64,000 bases of DNA from Pseudomonas hamedanensis (GTDB taxonomy: Bacteria > Pseudomonadota > Gammaproteobacteria > Pseudomonadales > Pseudomonadaceae): contig NZ_CP077091.1 in NCBI RefSeq assembly GCF_014268595.2, positions 2,502,501 through 2,566,500 on the forward strand, read 5' to 3'. Shown here in pieces: positions 35,929 through 44,793 of this stretch. A program made the position numbers and the translations under genes. The notes below the pieces were generated by a model, which saw nothing but the letters and a program-made list of their open reading frames with translations, was not told the DNA's origin and ran no database searches. Position 1 is the stretch's first letter. Each line of letters opens with the position of its first letter.

Positions 35929-37704
35929 ATGAATCTGCAACTCGATGCACTGCGCCAGGCCTATCGCAATGGCGAGACCACACCGCGCCAATTGCTATTG
36001 GCACTGCGGGAGAAAGCCGCTGCGCTGAACCCGGATTACCACCTGTTCATTCACCTGCTCAGCATTGAAGAACTGGAACCCTACCTCGCCGCTCTCGACG
36101 GTCGCGACCTCGACAGCCTGCCGCTGTACGGCGTGCCGTTCGCGATCAAGGACAACATCGATCTGGCCGGCATTGCCACCACCGCCGCGTGCCCGGCGTT
36201 TGCTTATGTGCCGCAGCGTTCGGCGACCATCGTCGAGCAACTGCTGGCGCTGGGCGCGATTCCGCTGGGCAAGACCAATCTTGATCAATTCGCCACGGGC
36301 CTCAATGGCAGCCGCTCACCTTATGGTGCGTGCCCCAACAGCGTGTTGAAGGAATATCCATCAGGCGGTTCCAGCGCCGGGTCGTCCCTGGCGGTGGCGC
36401 TGGGCGTGGCAAGTTTCGCCTTGGGCACCGACACTGCCGGCTCGGGCCGGGTGCCGGCGGCGCTGAATAATCTGGTCGGTTTGAAGGCGAGCAAAGGGCT
36501 GATTTCCACCGCTGGTGTGCTGCCCGCGTGCCGCACGCTGGACTGCGTAACCACGTTCACCGCCACCGCCCGTGAGGCCAGTCAGTTGCTGGCGCTGACG
36601 GCAAAACCCGATCCTCGCGATGAATACAGCCGCCCCAATCCTGCATGGAATGACGGCTCGGCCTTCGGCGCACCACGGCCGTTTCGCTTCGGCGTGCCAC
36701 GGGCGCAGGACCTGGAGTTTTTCGGCTGCGACGAAGGGCCGCCATTGTTCGCAGCCGCGGTCGAACGGCTCAAGGCCCTCGGTGGCGAAGCGGTCGAGCT
36801 GGATCTGTCACCGTTCCTCGAAGCGGCACGTTTGCTCTATGACGGGCCGTGGGTTGCCGAGCGCTACAGCGTTGCCGGTGAACTGATGGAACAAAATCCC
36901 GACGCGGTGCTGCCGGTGATCCGGGCGGTGCTGGCGAAGGCGCCGGCCGTGACCGGCGTGCAGACTTTCCGCGCGCAGTATCGATTGCAGGCATTGAAGG
37001 CTGTTTGCGATGAGGCGTTGGAAAATCTCGACTGTGTGCTGACGCCGACCATCGGCCGTCCGGTGACGCTGGCGGAGCTTGTCGCCGAACCGGTGCTGCG
37101 CAACTCCGAAATGGGTTACTACACCAACTTCATGAACCTGCTCGATTACGCTGCCGTTGCCGTGCCGACCGCATTCATGAGCAACGGTTTGCCGTGGGGC
37201 GTGACGTTGTTTGGTCGGGTGTTTACCGATCAATACTTGCTGAGCGTGGCGGATGCGTTGCAGCGTCAGCAGCAAACCGCACTGCCAACTCCAGCGAATA
37301 CTGCGCGCAATGACCGCGCGCGGCTCGTGGTCTGCGGCGCGCATTTGCAAGGTCTGGCCTTGAACTGGCAGTTGACCCAGCGTGGCGGGCGCTTGCTGGA
37401 AACCACGTTCAGTTCGCCGGACTATCGCCTGCACGCCTTGGCCGGCGGCCCACCGCTGCGGCCGGGCATGGTGCGGGTGAAGGACAGCGGCGTGGCGATT
37501 GCCGTGGAGGTCTGGGAATTGCCGAGCAGCGAACTGGGTTCGTTCCTCACCGGCATTCCAGCGCCGCTGGGGTTGGGCAAGGTGCAACTGGCGGATGGGC
37601 GCTGGGAGAGCGGGTTTATCTGTGAGCCGTATGGACTGGAGGGTGCGGTGGATATCAGCCATTTGGGGGGATGGCGGACGTACCTCAAAACCCTGAACAC
37701 ATAA
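35929..37704 (+). CDS. atzF: Allophanate hydrolase
   Basis: A 591-residue amidase-signature enzyme that hydrolyses allophanate to ammonia and CO2. The Ser-cisSer-Lys triad is visible as Lys74 (AIKDNID), Ser148 (GGSSAGSS) and Ser172 (TDTAGSGR), each 17 less than the AtzF numbering. A C-terminal domain of about 130 residues follows residue ~465, as in full-length AtzF. The start at 35929 has AAGGA; the frame from 35911 would use TTG. Last gene of the guanidine operon. Confidence 0.92.
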   Translation: MNLQLDALRQAYRNGETTPRQLLLALREKAAALNPDYHLFIHLLSIEELEPYLAALDGRDLDSLPLYGVPFAIKDNIDLAGIATTAACPAFAYVPQRSATIVEQLLALGAIPLGKTNLDQFATGLNGSRSPYGACPNSVLKEYPSGGSSAGSSLAVALGVASFALGTDTAGSGRVPAALNNLVGLKASKGLISTAGVLPACRTLDCVTTFTATAREASQLLALTAKPDPRDEYSRPNPAWNDGSAFGAPRPFRFGVPRAQDLEFFGCDEGPPLFAAAVERLKALGGEAVELDLSPFLEAARLLYDGPWVAERYSVAGELMEQNPDAVLPVIRAVLAKAPAVTGVQTFRAQYRLQALKAVCDEALENLDCVLTPTIGRPVTLAELVAEPVLRNSEMGYYTNFMNLLDYAAVAVPTAFMSNGLPWGVTLFGRVFTDQYLLSVADALQRQQQTALPTPANTARNDRARLVVCGAHLQGLALNWQLTQRGGRLLETTFSSPDYRLHALAGGPPLRPGMVRVKDSGVAIAVEVWELPSSELGSFLTGIPAPLGLGKVQLADGRWESGFICEPYGLEGAVDISHLGGWRTYLKTLNT

Positions 37705-37727
37705 TTCAATAACACTGCAAAACTCCT

Positions 37728-37815
37728 GTGGGAGCGGGCTTGCCCGCGAAGGCGGTGGGTCATTCAGCCGTGAGGTGGCTGACCTGACGCCTTCGCGAGC
37801 AAGCCCGCTCCCACA
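37728..37815. repeat. Inverted REP pair (GTGGGAGCGGGCTTGCCCGC type)
   Basis: A forward copy (37728-37753) and a reverse copy (37791-37815) face each other across about 37 bases, between atzF and the GGDEF gene. Confidence 0.9.
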
Positions 37816-37930
37816 GGGTTGCGTTTGGCCAGCGAACGCAGGAACGACCATTCACGCCGCACAGGGAGCAGTTATTTGCGCGCAGTGCCACTAGAATGCT
37901 TCCCATCGGGCCACTGCCAACGGAACTGCC

Positions 37931-39418
37931 ATGCCGCTTCGTTCTTCGCTGTACTCGCAACGCTCACTGGTGCTCACCCTGGTCGCCCTGCTCGGCGCCG
38001 GGTTTCTCGCCACGTCGCTGCTGAGCTATTACGCCTCGCGCGCGTCGATCCGCGGCAACATCGTCAACACCGAACTGCCGCTGACGTCCGACACGGTCTA
38101 TTCGGAAATCCAGAAAGACCTGGTCCGACCGATCCTCATTTCTTCGATGATGTCGCGCGACACCTTCATGCGCGACTGGGTGGTCAACGGTGAGCAGAAC
38201 CCCGAGCAGATGACCCGCTACCTCGACGAGGTAATGACCCATTACGGCGCCTACACCGCGTTTTTCGTTTCCAACACCAGCCTGACCTATTACCACGCCA
38301 AAGGCGTGCTCAAGCAGGTCAAGATCGATGAGCCGCGCGATGCCTGGTACTTCCGCGTGCGCGACATGAAAGATCCGTACGAGATCAACGTCGACCCGGA
38401 TCTGGCCAACAAGGACAACCTGACTTTTTTCATCAACTACAAGGTCTACGACTATCACAACCGTTTCATCGGCGCGGCAGGCGTTGGCCTGACCGTCGAT
38501 GCGGTGATCAAACTGATCGACAAGTATCAACAGCGTTATCAACGCAGCGTTTACTTCGTTGATACCTTTGGCCGCCTCGTCTTGACCGGCGCCGAGGGTG
38601 GCCCGGAAGGTGCGCGCATTGGTCAGGGCCTCGGCGAACTGGAGAGCATGAAAAGTCTGGTCAGCCAGTTGCCCAAACCGCACAGCGGCAGCTACGAATA
38701 TTCCACCCACGGCCAGGGGCATTTTCTCAACGTGCGGTTTATCCCCGAGTTGAACTGGTACCTGTTTGTCGACAAACGCGAAGACGGCGCGCTGAGTGAA
38801 ATCCGCCAGTCGCTGTATCTCAATCTGCTGATCTGCCTGCTGGTGACGTTGAGCGTGCTGGCGTTGCTCAACCGCGTGATCAAGCGCTTCCAGAGCAAAA
38901 TCCACGCCCAGGCCACCCTCGACAGCCTCACGGAACTGCCGAACCGCCGCGGCTTCGACATTCTCGCTGTGCAAGCCCTGCACGAAGCCCAACGCGAGAC
39001 CCGACCGCTGACCGCGTTGCTGCTCGACCTCGATCACTTCAAGGCGTTGAACGACACCTATGGGCACATGGCCGGCGATCAAATACTGATCGGTTTCGCC
39101 CGGGATCTGCAAAGCTGTCTGCGCCATGCCGATATCGTCTGCCGCTGGGGCGGTGAGGAATTTATCGTTTTGTTGAAGGACACCGACGGTGACACCGGTC
39201 AGAAAATTGCCGAGAAGATCCGTCAACACGTCGAACAACACGAATATGCCTACAACGGCCACAGCCTTCATCTGACCGTCAGCATCGGTGCCACCACCCT
39301 GCAACGCGAGGACACCTTGCACAGTCTGCTGTCCCGGGCCGATCATGCGATGTACCGCGCCAAACAAACCGGGCGCAACCGCACCTGCATGGAAATGCCC
39401 CACTCGACCTATGCCTGA
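37931..39418 (+). CDS. Membrane sensor diguanylate cyclase (GGDEF)
   Basis: A 495-residue protein. Membrane segments lie near residues 15-35 and 292-315, enclosing a Cache-like periplasmic sensor (WYFRVRDMKDPYEINVD region). The GGDEF domain follows. The active-site motif reads GGEEF (near residue 407), and RHAD nine residues ahead forms an inhibitory I-site. It should make cyclic di-GMP from two GTP in response to an unknown small ligand. Its last 8 bases overlap the next gene. Confidence 0.9.
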   Translation: MPLRSSLYSQRSLVLTLVALLGAGFLATSLLSYYASRASIRGNIVNTELPLTSDTVYSEIQKDLVRPILISSMMSRDTFMRDWVVNGEQNPEQMTRYLDEVMTHYGAYTAFFVSNTSLTYYHAKGVLKQVKIDEPRDAWYFRVRDMKDPYEINVDPDLANKDNLTFFINYKVYDYHNRFIGAAGVGLTVDAVIKLIDKYQQRYQRSVYFVDTFGRLVLTGAEGGPEGARIGQGLGELESMKSLVSQLPKPHSGSYEYSTHGQGHFLNVRFIPELNWYLFVDKREDGALSEIRQSLYLNLLICLLVTLSVLALLNRVIKRFQSKIHAQATLDSLTELPNRRGFDILAVQALHEAQRETRPLTALLLDLDHFKALNDTYGHMAGDQILIGFARDLQSCLRHADIVCRWGGEEFIVLLKDTDGDTGQKIAEKIRQHVEQHEYAYNGHSLHLTVSIGATTLQREDTLHSLLSRADHAMYRAKQTGRNRTCMEMPHSTYA

Positions 39419-39641
39419 TACCGACGTCAAACCCGACCACTGCCCGGCCTGCGGCGCACGCAACGATTGCAGCCTCGCCGACCCGCGTACCGCCGACCGC
39501 GAATGCTGGTGCTACGCCGTGACGATCGACCCGGCCGTGCTTGAAGCTCTGCCCGCAGCATTACGCGACAAGTCCTGCCTGTGCCCGCGTTGCGCCCAGG
39601 CCGAGGCGCAACTGCAAGCGGCCAAGCCAGCGATCCCGTAA
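39411..39641 (+). CDS. Cysteine-rich CWC family protein
   Basis: A 76-residue protein with a CPxC pair near the N-terminus (HCPACGARNDC), ECWCY, and a final CLCPRCAQ, together eight cysteines in zinc-ribbon-like spacing. This is the small cysteine-rich CWC family of unknown function, usually beside rsuA or tRNA-modification genes. The start at 39411 overlaps the GGDEF gene. Metal binding is inferred. Confidence 0.8.
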   Translation: MPDTDVKPDHCPACGARNDCSLADPRTADRECWCYAVTIDPAVLEALPAALRDKSCLCPRCAQAEAQLQAAKPAIP

Positions 39642-39674
39642 GATGCGCGGCCCTTTATCCGTTGAAATCTGACC

Positions 39675-40367
39675 ATGCGCGTCGACCGCTTCCTCAGCAA
39701 TCTGCCCCGCTACAACCGCCAGCAGGTTCGCCTGTTGCTGGTGGAAAAGCGCGTGCGGGTCGACGGAAAAATCGTCAGCGATCCGCACACTGAAGTGCTG
39801 GAGTTCAGCCAGGTCGAAGTCGACGATGAGGTCCTGCAGAGCGGCAAGGCGGCGCGCTACTTCATGCTGCACAAACCGCCAGGCTGCGTCAGCGCCACCC
39901 GCGATCCGCAGCATATGACCGTGCTCGACCTGTTCGATGATCCGGACAAGGACGACCTGCACATTGCCGGGCGTCTGGATTTCAATACCACCGGTCTGAT
40001 GTTGATCACCAACGATGGCGCCTGGTCGCGCCGCCTGACCCAGCCGCAAACGAAACTGCCGAAGGTCTATTACGTTGAGACCGAGCAGGACATCGGCGCG
40101 GACTATGCGCTGCAATTTGCCGAGGGCATCTACTTCGCCTTCGAGGACCTGACCACGCAACCGGCGCAGCTCGAGCTGCTCGGCCCGCGCTCGGCGCGGC
40201 TGAGTATCGTTGAAGGCCGTTATCATCAGGTCAAGCGCATGTTCGGTTTCTTCAACAACAAAGTCCTGCGCCTGCACCGCGAATCGATGGGCGAACTGGC
40301 CCTGGATAACGCGCTAAAACCGGGCGAATACCGCGCTTTGCGCACCGAAGAGATTCATTTGTTCTAA
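39675..40367 (+). CDS. rsuA: 16S rRNA pseudouridine(516) synthase RsuA
   Basis: A 230-residue enzyme with an N-terminal S4 RNA-binding domain (MRVDRFLSNLPRYNRQQVRLLL) and a catalytic domain whose GRLDFNTTGLMLITND contains the active-site Asp. RsuA isomerises U516 of 16S rRNA; close relatives (RluB/E/F) act on 23S rRNA, so the exact target is inferred from length and neighbours. It begins 33 bases after the CWC gene. Confidence 0.88.
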   Translation: MRVDRFLSNLPRYNRQQVRLLLVEKRVRVDGKIVSDPHTEVLEFSQVEVDDEVLQSGKAARYFMLHKPPGCVSATRDPQHMTVLDLFDDPDKDDLHIAGRLDFNTTGLMLITNDGAWSRRLTQPQTKLPKVYYVETEQDIGADYALQFAEGIYFAFEDLTTQPAQLELLGPRSARLSIVEGRYHQVKRMFGFFNNKVLRLHRESMGELALDNALKPGEYRALRTEEIHLF

Positions 40368-40682
40368 GCCGGCGACCGCTCAGCCGAAGTTGTCGAACAA
40401 TTTGCCAACGGCACTTGCGTGATCCTGAGTCCCCTGCTTGAATCAGGACGTCGGCCGAAATGTGACCGATGAGTCACCACATACTTCCAAGAAACTTTTT
40501 GCCGGTCGTCAGTCCCAAGGACTGCGCCTCAGCCGGCAATCTGCCCGCCAATAACAACACCCGTCGACCTGCCGTACCGGATCGACATGGGCCAGCAAAT
40601 TCCAGGCGTATGCCTACCTGTCACAAAGCTCGTGCAATCTCGATTGCGCGCATACCCGCTTGCTTGCCAGGAGTCTTATGAC
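40368..40682. other. 315-bp gap before phaG, possible weak promoter
   Basis: No gene is supported here. The frame from 40587 into phaG has no good start. GAAACTT at 40491 and TCCCAA at 40513 resemble an AlgU promoter but with 15 bases between, one short of the consensus. CAGGAG lies 9 bases before the phaG ATG. Confidence 0.3.
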
Positions 40683-41567
40683 ATGAGGCCAGAAATCGCT
40701 GTGCTGGATATACAGGGTCAGTATCGGGTTTACACGGAGTTCTATCGCGCAGACGCCGCAGAAAAGACCATCATTCTGGTCAACGGCTCGATGGCCACGA
40801 CTGCGTCGTTTGCACAGACCGTGAAAAACCTGCACCCGCAATTCAACGTGGTCTGCTACGACCAGCCCTACGCGGGACGGTCCAAATCCCACAACCTGCA
40901 CGAGAAGCATCTGACCAAGGAAGTCGAAGGGCAGATTCTACTGGAGCTGATCGATCACTTCGCCGCCGAACACGTGCTGTCGTTCTCCTGGGGCGGCGCC
41001 GCGACGCTAGTCGCCCTCGCCCAGCAGCCCCGGCGCATCGAAAAAGCCGTGATCAGCTCGTTCTCACCAGTGATCAATGCGCACATGCTCGATTACCTTG
41101 AACGCGGCGTCGACTACCTCGGCAGCCGGGACGGCGACCGGGTCGGCCATCTGGTCAACAACACCATCGGCAAACACCTGCCGTCGTTGTTCAAACGCTT
41201 CAACTACCGCCACGTCAGCAGCCTGGCCGAGCATGAATACGGGCAGATGCACTTCCACATCAACGACGTGCTGCACAGCGATCGACAGTGCTATTTGAAT
41301 GCGGCCAAAAAGATCAACGTACCGGTGCTGTTTTTAAACGGCGAATGGGACGAATACACCGCCGCCGAAGATGCGCGCCTGTTCGGCAATCACGTCGCGC
41401 ACAGCACCTTCACCACTCTGCAAGCCACCGGGCACTTTCTCGACATGGAGCACAAAGCCGCGTGCCGCGACAGCCAGAACGCCCTGCTCGGCTTTCTGAA
41501 ACCTGCGCCGCAGGCCAGCCGAACGCGCTACTCGTTTGTGCAGGATCAACATGCATTGGCCATTTGA
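40683..41567 (+). CDS. phaG: PhaG: (R)-3-hydroxydecanoyl-ACP thioesterase/CoA-transfer enzyme
   Basis: A 294-residue alpha/beta-hydrolase very close to P. putida PhaG, including the N-terminus MRPEIAVLDIQGQYRVYTEF. The nucleophile is Ser102 in SFSWGG. PhaG diverts 3-hydroxyacyl chains from fatty acid synthesis toward medium-chain polyhydroxyalkanoate and is related to RhlA. The start at 40683 matches the known protein. It is a single gene with a tRNA after it. Confidence 0.92.
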   Translation: MRPEIAVLDIQGQYRVYTEFYRADAAEKTIILVNGSMATTASFAQTVKNLHPQFNVVCYDQPYAGRSKSHNLHEKHLTKEVEGQILLELIDHFAAEHVLSFSWGGAATLVALAQQPRRIEKAVISSFSPVINAHMLDYLERGVDYLGSRDGDRVGHLVNNTIGKHLPSLFKRFNYRHVSSLAEHEYGQMHFHINDVLHSDRQCYLNAAKKINVPVLFLNGEWDEYTAAEDARLFGNHVAHSTFTTLQATGHFLDMEHKAACRDSQNALLGFLKPAPQASRTRYSFVQDQHALAI

Positions 41568-41725
41568 AACAGCGTCATCGCGGGCAGGGCTGCACGCTTG
41601 AGGTGTTTGTTTGCACCGGCGCAGCCCTTGCTCGCGATTGACCGTCTTAGCGTGACAAAAGCCATCGGATAGAAAAGAAAACTTCAAATCCGTGGCCGAC
41701 TCTGGTACAAAGTCAGCCGCTCTGA

Positions 41726-41799
41726 GCGGGTATAGTTTAGTGGTAGAACGAAAGCTTCCCAAGCTTTAGATGAGGGTTCGATTCCCTCTACCCGCTCCA
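41726..41799 (+). tRNA. tRNA-Gly (CCC anticodon)
   Basis: The acceptor stem GCGGGTA pairs with TACCCGC, and CCA is encoded at 41797-41799. The anticodon loop TTCCCAA gives CCC, and the T-loop reads GGTTCGATTCC. A lower-GC region follows, the usual position for an integrated island. Confidence 0.97.
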
Positions 41800-42127
41800 C
41801 CGAATATTGATCTCGCGTCGTGTTGTCTGACGGGGGATGCAGAAATAGAAAAACCGGCCTTGATGGCCGGTTTTTTTGTGCGTCGGATTTGAGATCAGGT
41901 TGTCAGCGCAGACCAATCCAGAAACAAACCGTAGATTGCAAATCGCCCATTTCCACATACGCTTCACTCTCCCAACAAATTCAAGCAGAGCCATGGCCGG
42001 GGCCCACAGTGCGGTCTCACCGCGAAAACGCAGCCGTCATGGCACTTCGAGATGTGGAAGAGACCGCAACAAAGTAGAACCGGAGGAAGAGTCTGCAAAT
42101 CACTTTCACTTCAAAAAGGCCTCATTC
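41800..42127. other. Intergenic left edge of tRNA-linked patch
   Basis: Apart from the terminator at 41851-41877, the stretch to the zeta-type gene holds no convincing gene; the frames across it have no good start or composition. I saw no second copy of the tRNA 3' end downstream, so no attachment site can be paired. Confidence 0.5.
41851..41877 (+). terminator. Intrinsic terminator after tRNA-Gly
   Basis: ACCGGCC and GGCCGGT flank a TTGAT loop and run into seven Ts. It lies about 50 bases after the tRNA CCA. Confidence 0.88.
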
Positions 42128-42877
42128 ATGCAAGAAGACAAACGGCATGGAATGACGGAAGAAGAGCTGGCCATCTGTGATGGCGCAATCCGGTTTGCTC
42201 GATCGAACAAGAAGGCTATTGGCAAGCGGCTTACCGATCAGGGCAAATATCCACCTGAAAAGGAGCCAGTTTCGGTTTTTATGGCTGGATCACCGGGCGC
42301 AGGTAAAACAGAGGCCTCGTTAGCGCTGCTTAGTTTTTTCTCTGACACGCCAATCCTGCGAATTGATCCCGACGAACTCAGGAGCGAGTTCGAAGCCTAC
42401 CGAGGGGGCAATGCCTGGCTTTTCCAAGGCGCAGTCTCGATTCTCATTGGCAAGTTGATAGACCTTGCGTTGGACCGAAAGCAATCTTTTCTGCTGGATG
42501 GAACACTGTCCAATATCGAGATCGCAAGGAACAATGTGCAACGGTGTCTCAATAAAGGGAGATTTGTGCAAATTCTCTACGTTTATCAAGATCCAAGACT
42601 TGCTTGGTCTTTCGTTCGGAGTCGAGAGGAAGCCGAAGGACGGAGAATCCGACCAGAGCATTTCGTCGACCAATACTTCGCAGCCCGTGACGTGGTCAAC
42701 ACGCTTAAGCTAGAGTTTGGCAAAGATCTGCATGTCGATCTTCTTGTGAAGCATATTGATAATTCCGGGCGTCTCTACAAGGCTGGAATTGACAAGATCG
42801 ACTACCATATCCCCGAGAAGCATACGAGACCTGAATTGATGGCTATGCTTGGGATCACAGACGGAGCAATCACATGA
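42128..42877 (+). CDS. Zeta-toxin-like P-loop kinase
   Basis: A 249-residue protein. The Walker A GSPGAGKT (54-61) is followed by RIDPDELRSEF, matching zeta toxin/UDP-GlcNAc kinase folds; an Arg-rich lid (SFVRSREEAEGRRI) lies near 155-170. Zeta toxins phosphorylate UDP-N-acetylglucosamine and block peptidoglycan synthesis. The start at 42128 follows AAAAGG. GC and codon use are lower than in the flanking genes, suggesting transfer. Its stop overlaps a 52-codon gene. No epsilon antitoxin is recognisable upstream. Confidence 0.75.
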   Translation: MQEDKRHGMTEEELAICDGAIRFARSNKKAIGKRLTDQGKYPPEKEPVSVFMAGSPGAGKTEASLALLSFFSDTPILRIDPDELRSEFEAYRGGNAWLFQGAVSILIGKLIDLALDRKQSFLLDGTLSNIEIARNNVQRCLNKGRFVQILYVYQDPRLAWSFVRSREEAEGRRIRPEHFVDQYFAARDVVNTLKLEFGKDLHVDLLVKHIDNSGRLYKAGIDKIDYHIPEKHTRPELMAMLGITDGAIT

Positions 42878-43032
42878 AATTCGGATCCCAGAAGGAATCC
42901 ACCAGTCCGTTCGCAGACTTCATCCGAAATGCTAAATCGGAGGAGAAAAAGCGTGTTTACAGCGAAGTGCTGACCGAGGCTACCAAAAAGCAGATTGAAG
43001 TGATGCTGGCGGCACGTGAAAAGCAAGCATGA
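42874..43032 (+). CDS. 52-aa protein overlapping the zeta-type gene; candidate antitoxin
   Basis: The ATG overlaps the zeta stop as ATGA, so the two are coupled. The 52 residues (MKFGSQKESTSPFADFIRN, then Lys/Glu-rich helix, ending AAREKQA) look like one or two amphipathic helices. I recognise no family. Position and size would fit an antitoxin or other small partner, which is inference. A terminator lies 22 bases after its stop. Confidence 0.55.
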   Translation: MKFGSQKESTSPFADFIRNAKSEEKKRVYSEVLTEATKKQIEVMLAAREKQA

Positions 43033-43053
43033 CGGCGCTAATGGAATGAAGAA

Positions 43054-43078
43054 GAGCCTGGCATACGCCGGGCTTTTT
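43054..43078 (+). terminator. Intrinsic terminator after the zeta pair
   Basis: AGCCTGGC and GCCGGGCT flank ATAC and run into five Ts, 22 bases after the small gene's stop. It ends the two-gene unit. Confidence 0.8.
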
Positions 43079-43192
43079 ATTTGGCGGTTGTCACGGCGCG
43101 TTGGGATTGCCTTGCTGGTCGCTTTTTAGTGCCCGGGGATTTCAGTTTCAGCGTCAGCAACCGACCTGACAATACTGCCCCCCGTCCGCAGG

Positions 43193-43819
43193 TTACTTCT
43201 CGAAATCCTGCTGCAGCTTCGCCAGTACATTAAAAATCGGCTCCCCGGTTTGTGCGGGACATTCAATCGAGTGAATACCGTCTTCCAGTCAGCGAGCGCA
43301 GCGAGAGTCTGCTCGATGTATTCTTCGGCTTTGAGGTATTTGTAATCTTTGCAGATCTCCATGATTCGCTTGCGCGTAGGCTTGCCGGGAGTGCGGCCGC
43401 CGAAGTCAGTGGTGTGCTCGCCCATGGCGTTTGCGAACGTCAGGTCGTATGCCGGAGACAGCGTCCAGGTTTCCTTCTCACCTTTTTTCAGGATAGTGGC
43501 AAAGAAACGCAAAGTTCTTCGCATGATCGTCATGGTTGTGAGACAGCGCATTGAAGATCATCAACCTGGCCATTTTTTCCACTTCAACTGAGCTTTTGGT
43601 CAACATCTGGGTGAGCTTCAGCAGGTTCGGGTAGTCGATGGATGACAATGCGCGGTAATCCGCGTACATAAGCGCCGAGACGGTCATGATGTGTATCTTG
43701 CGCTCGCCGTCGCGATCAAAGCGCTTGGTTGTAAAGAAACGCTCAACCTCGCCGCCAGGCATCTGCACATCCAGAATATCGACTGAATTCTTTTCCAGAG
43801 TCGCGCCGACCTGAAACAA
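43193..43819 (-). pseudogene. Degenerate hipA-like kinase gene
   Basis: Three successive frames together spell the C-terminal half of a HipA-type kinase: HNHDDHAKNFAF, then WTLSPAYDLTFANAMGEHTTDFGG, then EPIFNVLAKLQQDFEK and a stop at 43193. The first shift fits one extra base in the A-run at 43483-43488 and the second one missing base near 43245. The N-terminal half is absent. HipA phosphorylates GltX and causes persistence when active. Both indels lie in base runs, so a sequencing error should be excluded, but the missing N-terminus still indicates decay. Confidence 0.8.
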
Positions 43820-43850
43820 CCTGTTGAACTAAAACAGAGAGACGCGGCAT

Positions 43851-44621
43851 TCACCGAGTCGCAACGATAAACAGCCGTGGAAACGGCAACAGCACTGAGC
43901 CATCAGCCAATGCTGGATAAGCCTCTGAAACAGCTGCCAGATACCGTTCCAGATACTGCGCCCGCTCCTCCTCGGTCAGCGGATTCAAAAACGGAATCAA
44001 CCCGCTGCCCTTGAACCACTCCACCACCCCTGCCGCCCCACCCGGCAACTGATGGTGATAAGTCGTCCGCCACACATCGACGCGGTCGCAGTGCGGCCGC
44101 AGCATCGAGAAATACTCAGTGGCACTCGCCATGTCGGTGCGCTGTCCGGCGGCGCCGCTGAGTTTGCGCGCCCACGGCCCATTGGCGGCCACTTCGCGCA
44201 TCAAGCGGTGGGACGGTTCGTTGAGGTTATCCGGCATCTGGATCGCCAGGCTGCCACCGGCGGCGAGTTTGCTCACCAGGGCTGGCAGCAACGAGGCGTG
44301 ATCAGGCACCCATTGCAGGACCGCGTTGGCGAAGATCACATCGAACGGGCCGGCATCGGCCCATCGGTCGATTTCGACCACCTCAAACTGCAACCCGGGC
44401 AGGCGCTTGCGCGCGGCATCGATCATGTCTGCCGAACTGTCCAGGCCACTGACATTCGCCTCGGGAAACCGCTGCACCAACAATTCCGTGGAATTACCAG
44501 GCCCACAACCGATATCCACCACCGCCCGCGCCTGCGCTGTGGGAGTCGCCGCCAGCAGATCACGTGCCGGGCGGGTGCGTTCATCTTCGAAAGTGACGTA
44601 TTGCTGGGCAGACCAACTCAT
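43851..44621 (-). CDS. tam: Trans-aconitate 2-methyltransferase
   Basis: A 256-residue class I methyltransferase. Motif I is VVDIGCGPGNSTELL, and the SAM-binding acidic loop follows (SGLDSSADMID). The whole matches Tam, which methyl-esterifies trans-aconitate, an aconitase by-product. The start at 44621 (MSWSAQQYVTFED) is preferred to 44657. It ends 32 bases from the hipA remnant on the same strand. Confidence 0.9.
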   Translation of the reverse strand: MSWSAQQYVTFEDERTRPARDLLAATPTAQARAVVDIGCGPGNSTELLVQRFPEANVSGLDSSADMIDAARKRLPGLQFEVVEIDRWADAGPFDVIFANAVLQWVPDHASLLPALVSKLAAGGSLAIQMPDNLNEPSHRLMREVAANGPWARKLSGAAGQRTDMASATEYFSMLRPHCDRVDVWRTTYHHQLPGGAAGVVEWFKGSGLIPFLNPLTEEERAQYLERYLAAVSEAYPALADGSVLLPFPRLFIVATR

Positions 44622-44793
44622 GGCGTTCTCCTGTCGGGGCGTTCTGGCAACGGGCAAAAACAGCTGCCGATACGATACAGCGATCCGCGCGGCGTGCCTT
44701 CCCTACCAAAGTCCTGCGACGTGATTTGTAAACAGAATTTTCAGCGCAACGTCGCTGTCTGAATTTCAAGCTCCCAAAACAAGGACTTCCATC

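Noticed and set aside
40491..40518. AlgU promoter ahead of phaG
   Set aside because: The -35 is off by an inserted base and the spacing is 15, outside the usual 16-17; too weak to claim.
41726..43850. Complete genomic island with paired attachment sites at tRNA-Gly
   Set aside because: I saw no integrase and no second copy of the tRNA 3' end; only a small lower-GC patch is supported.
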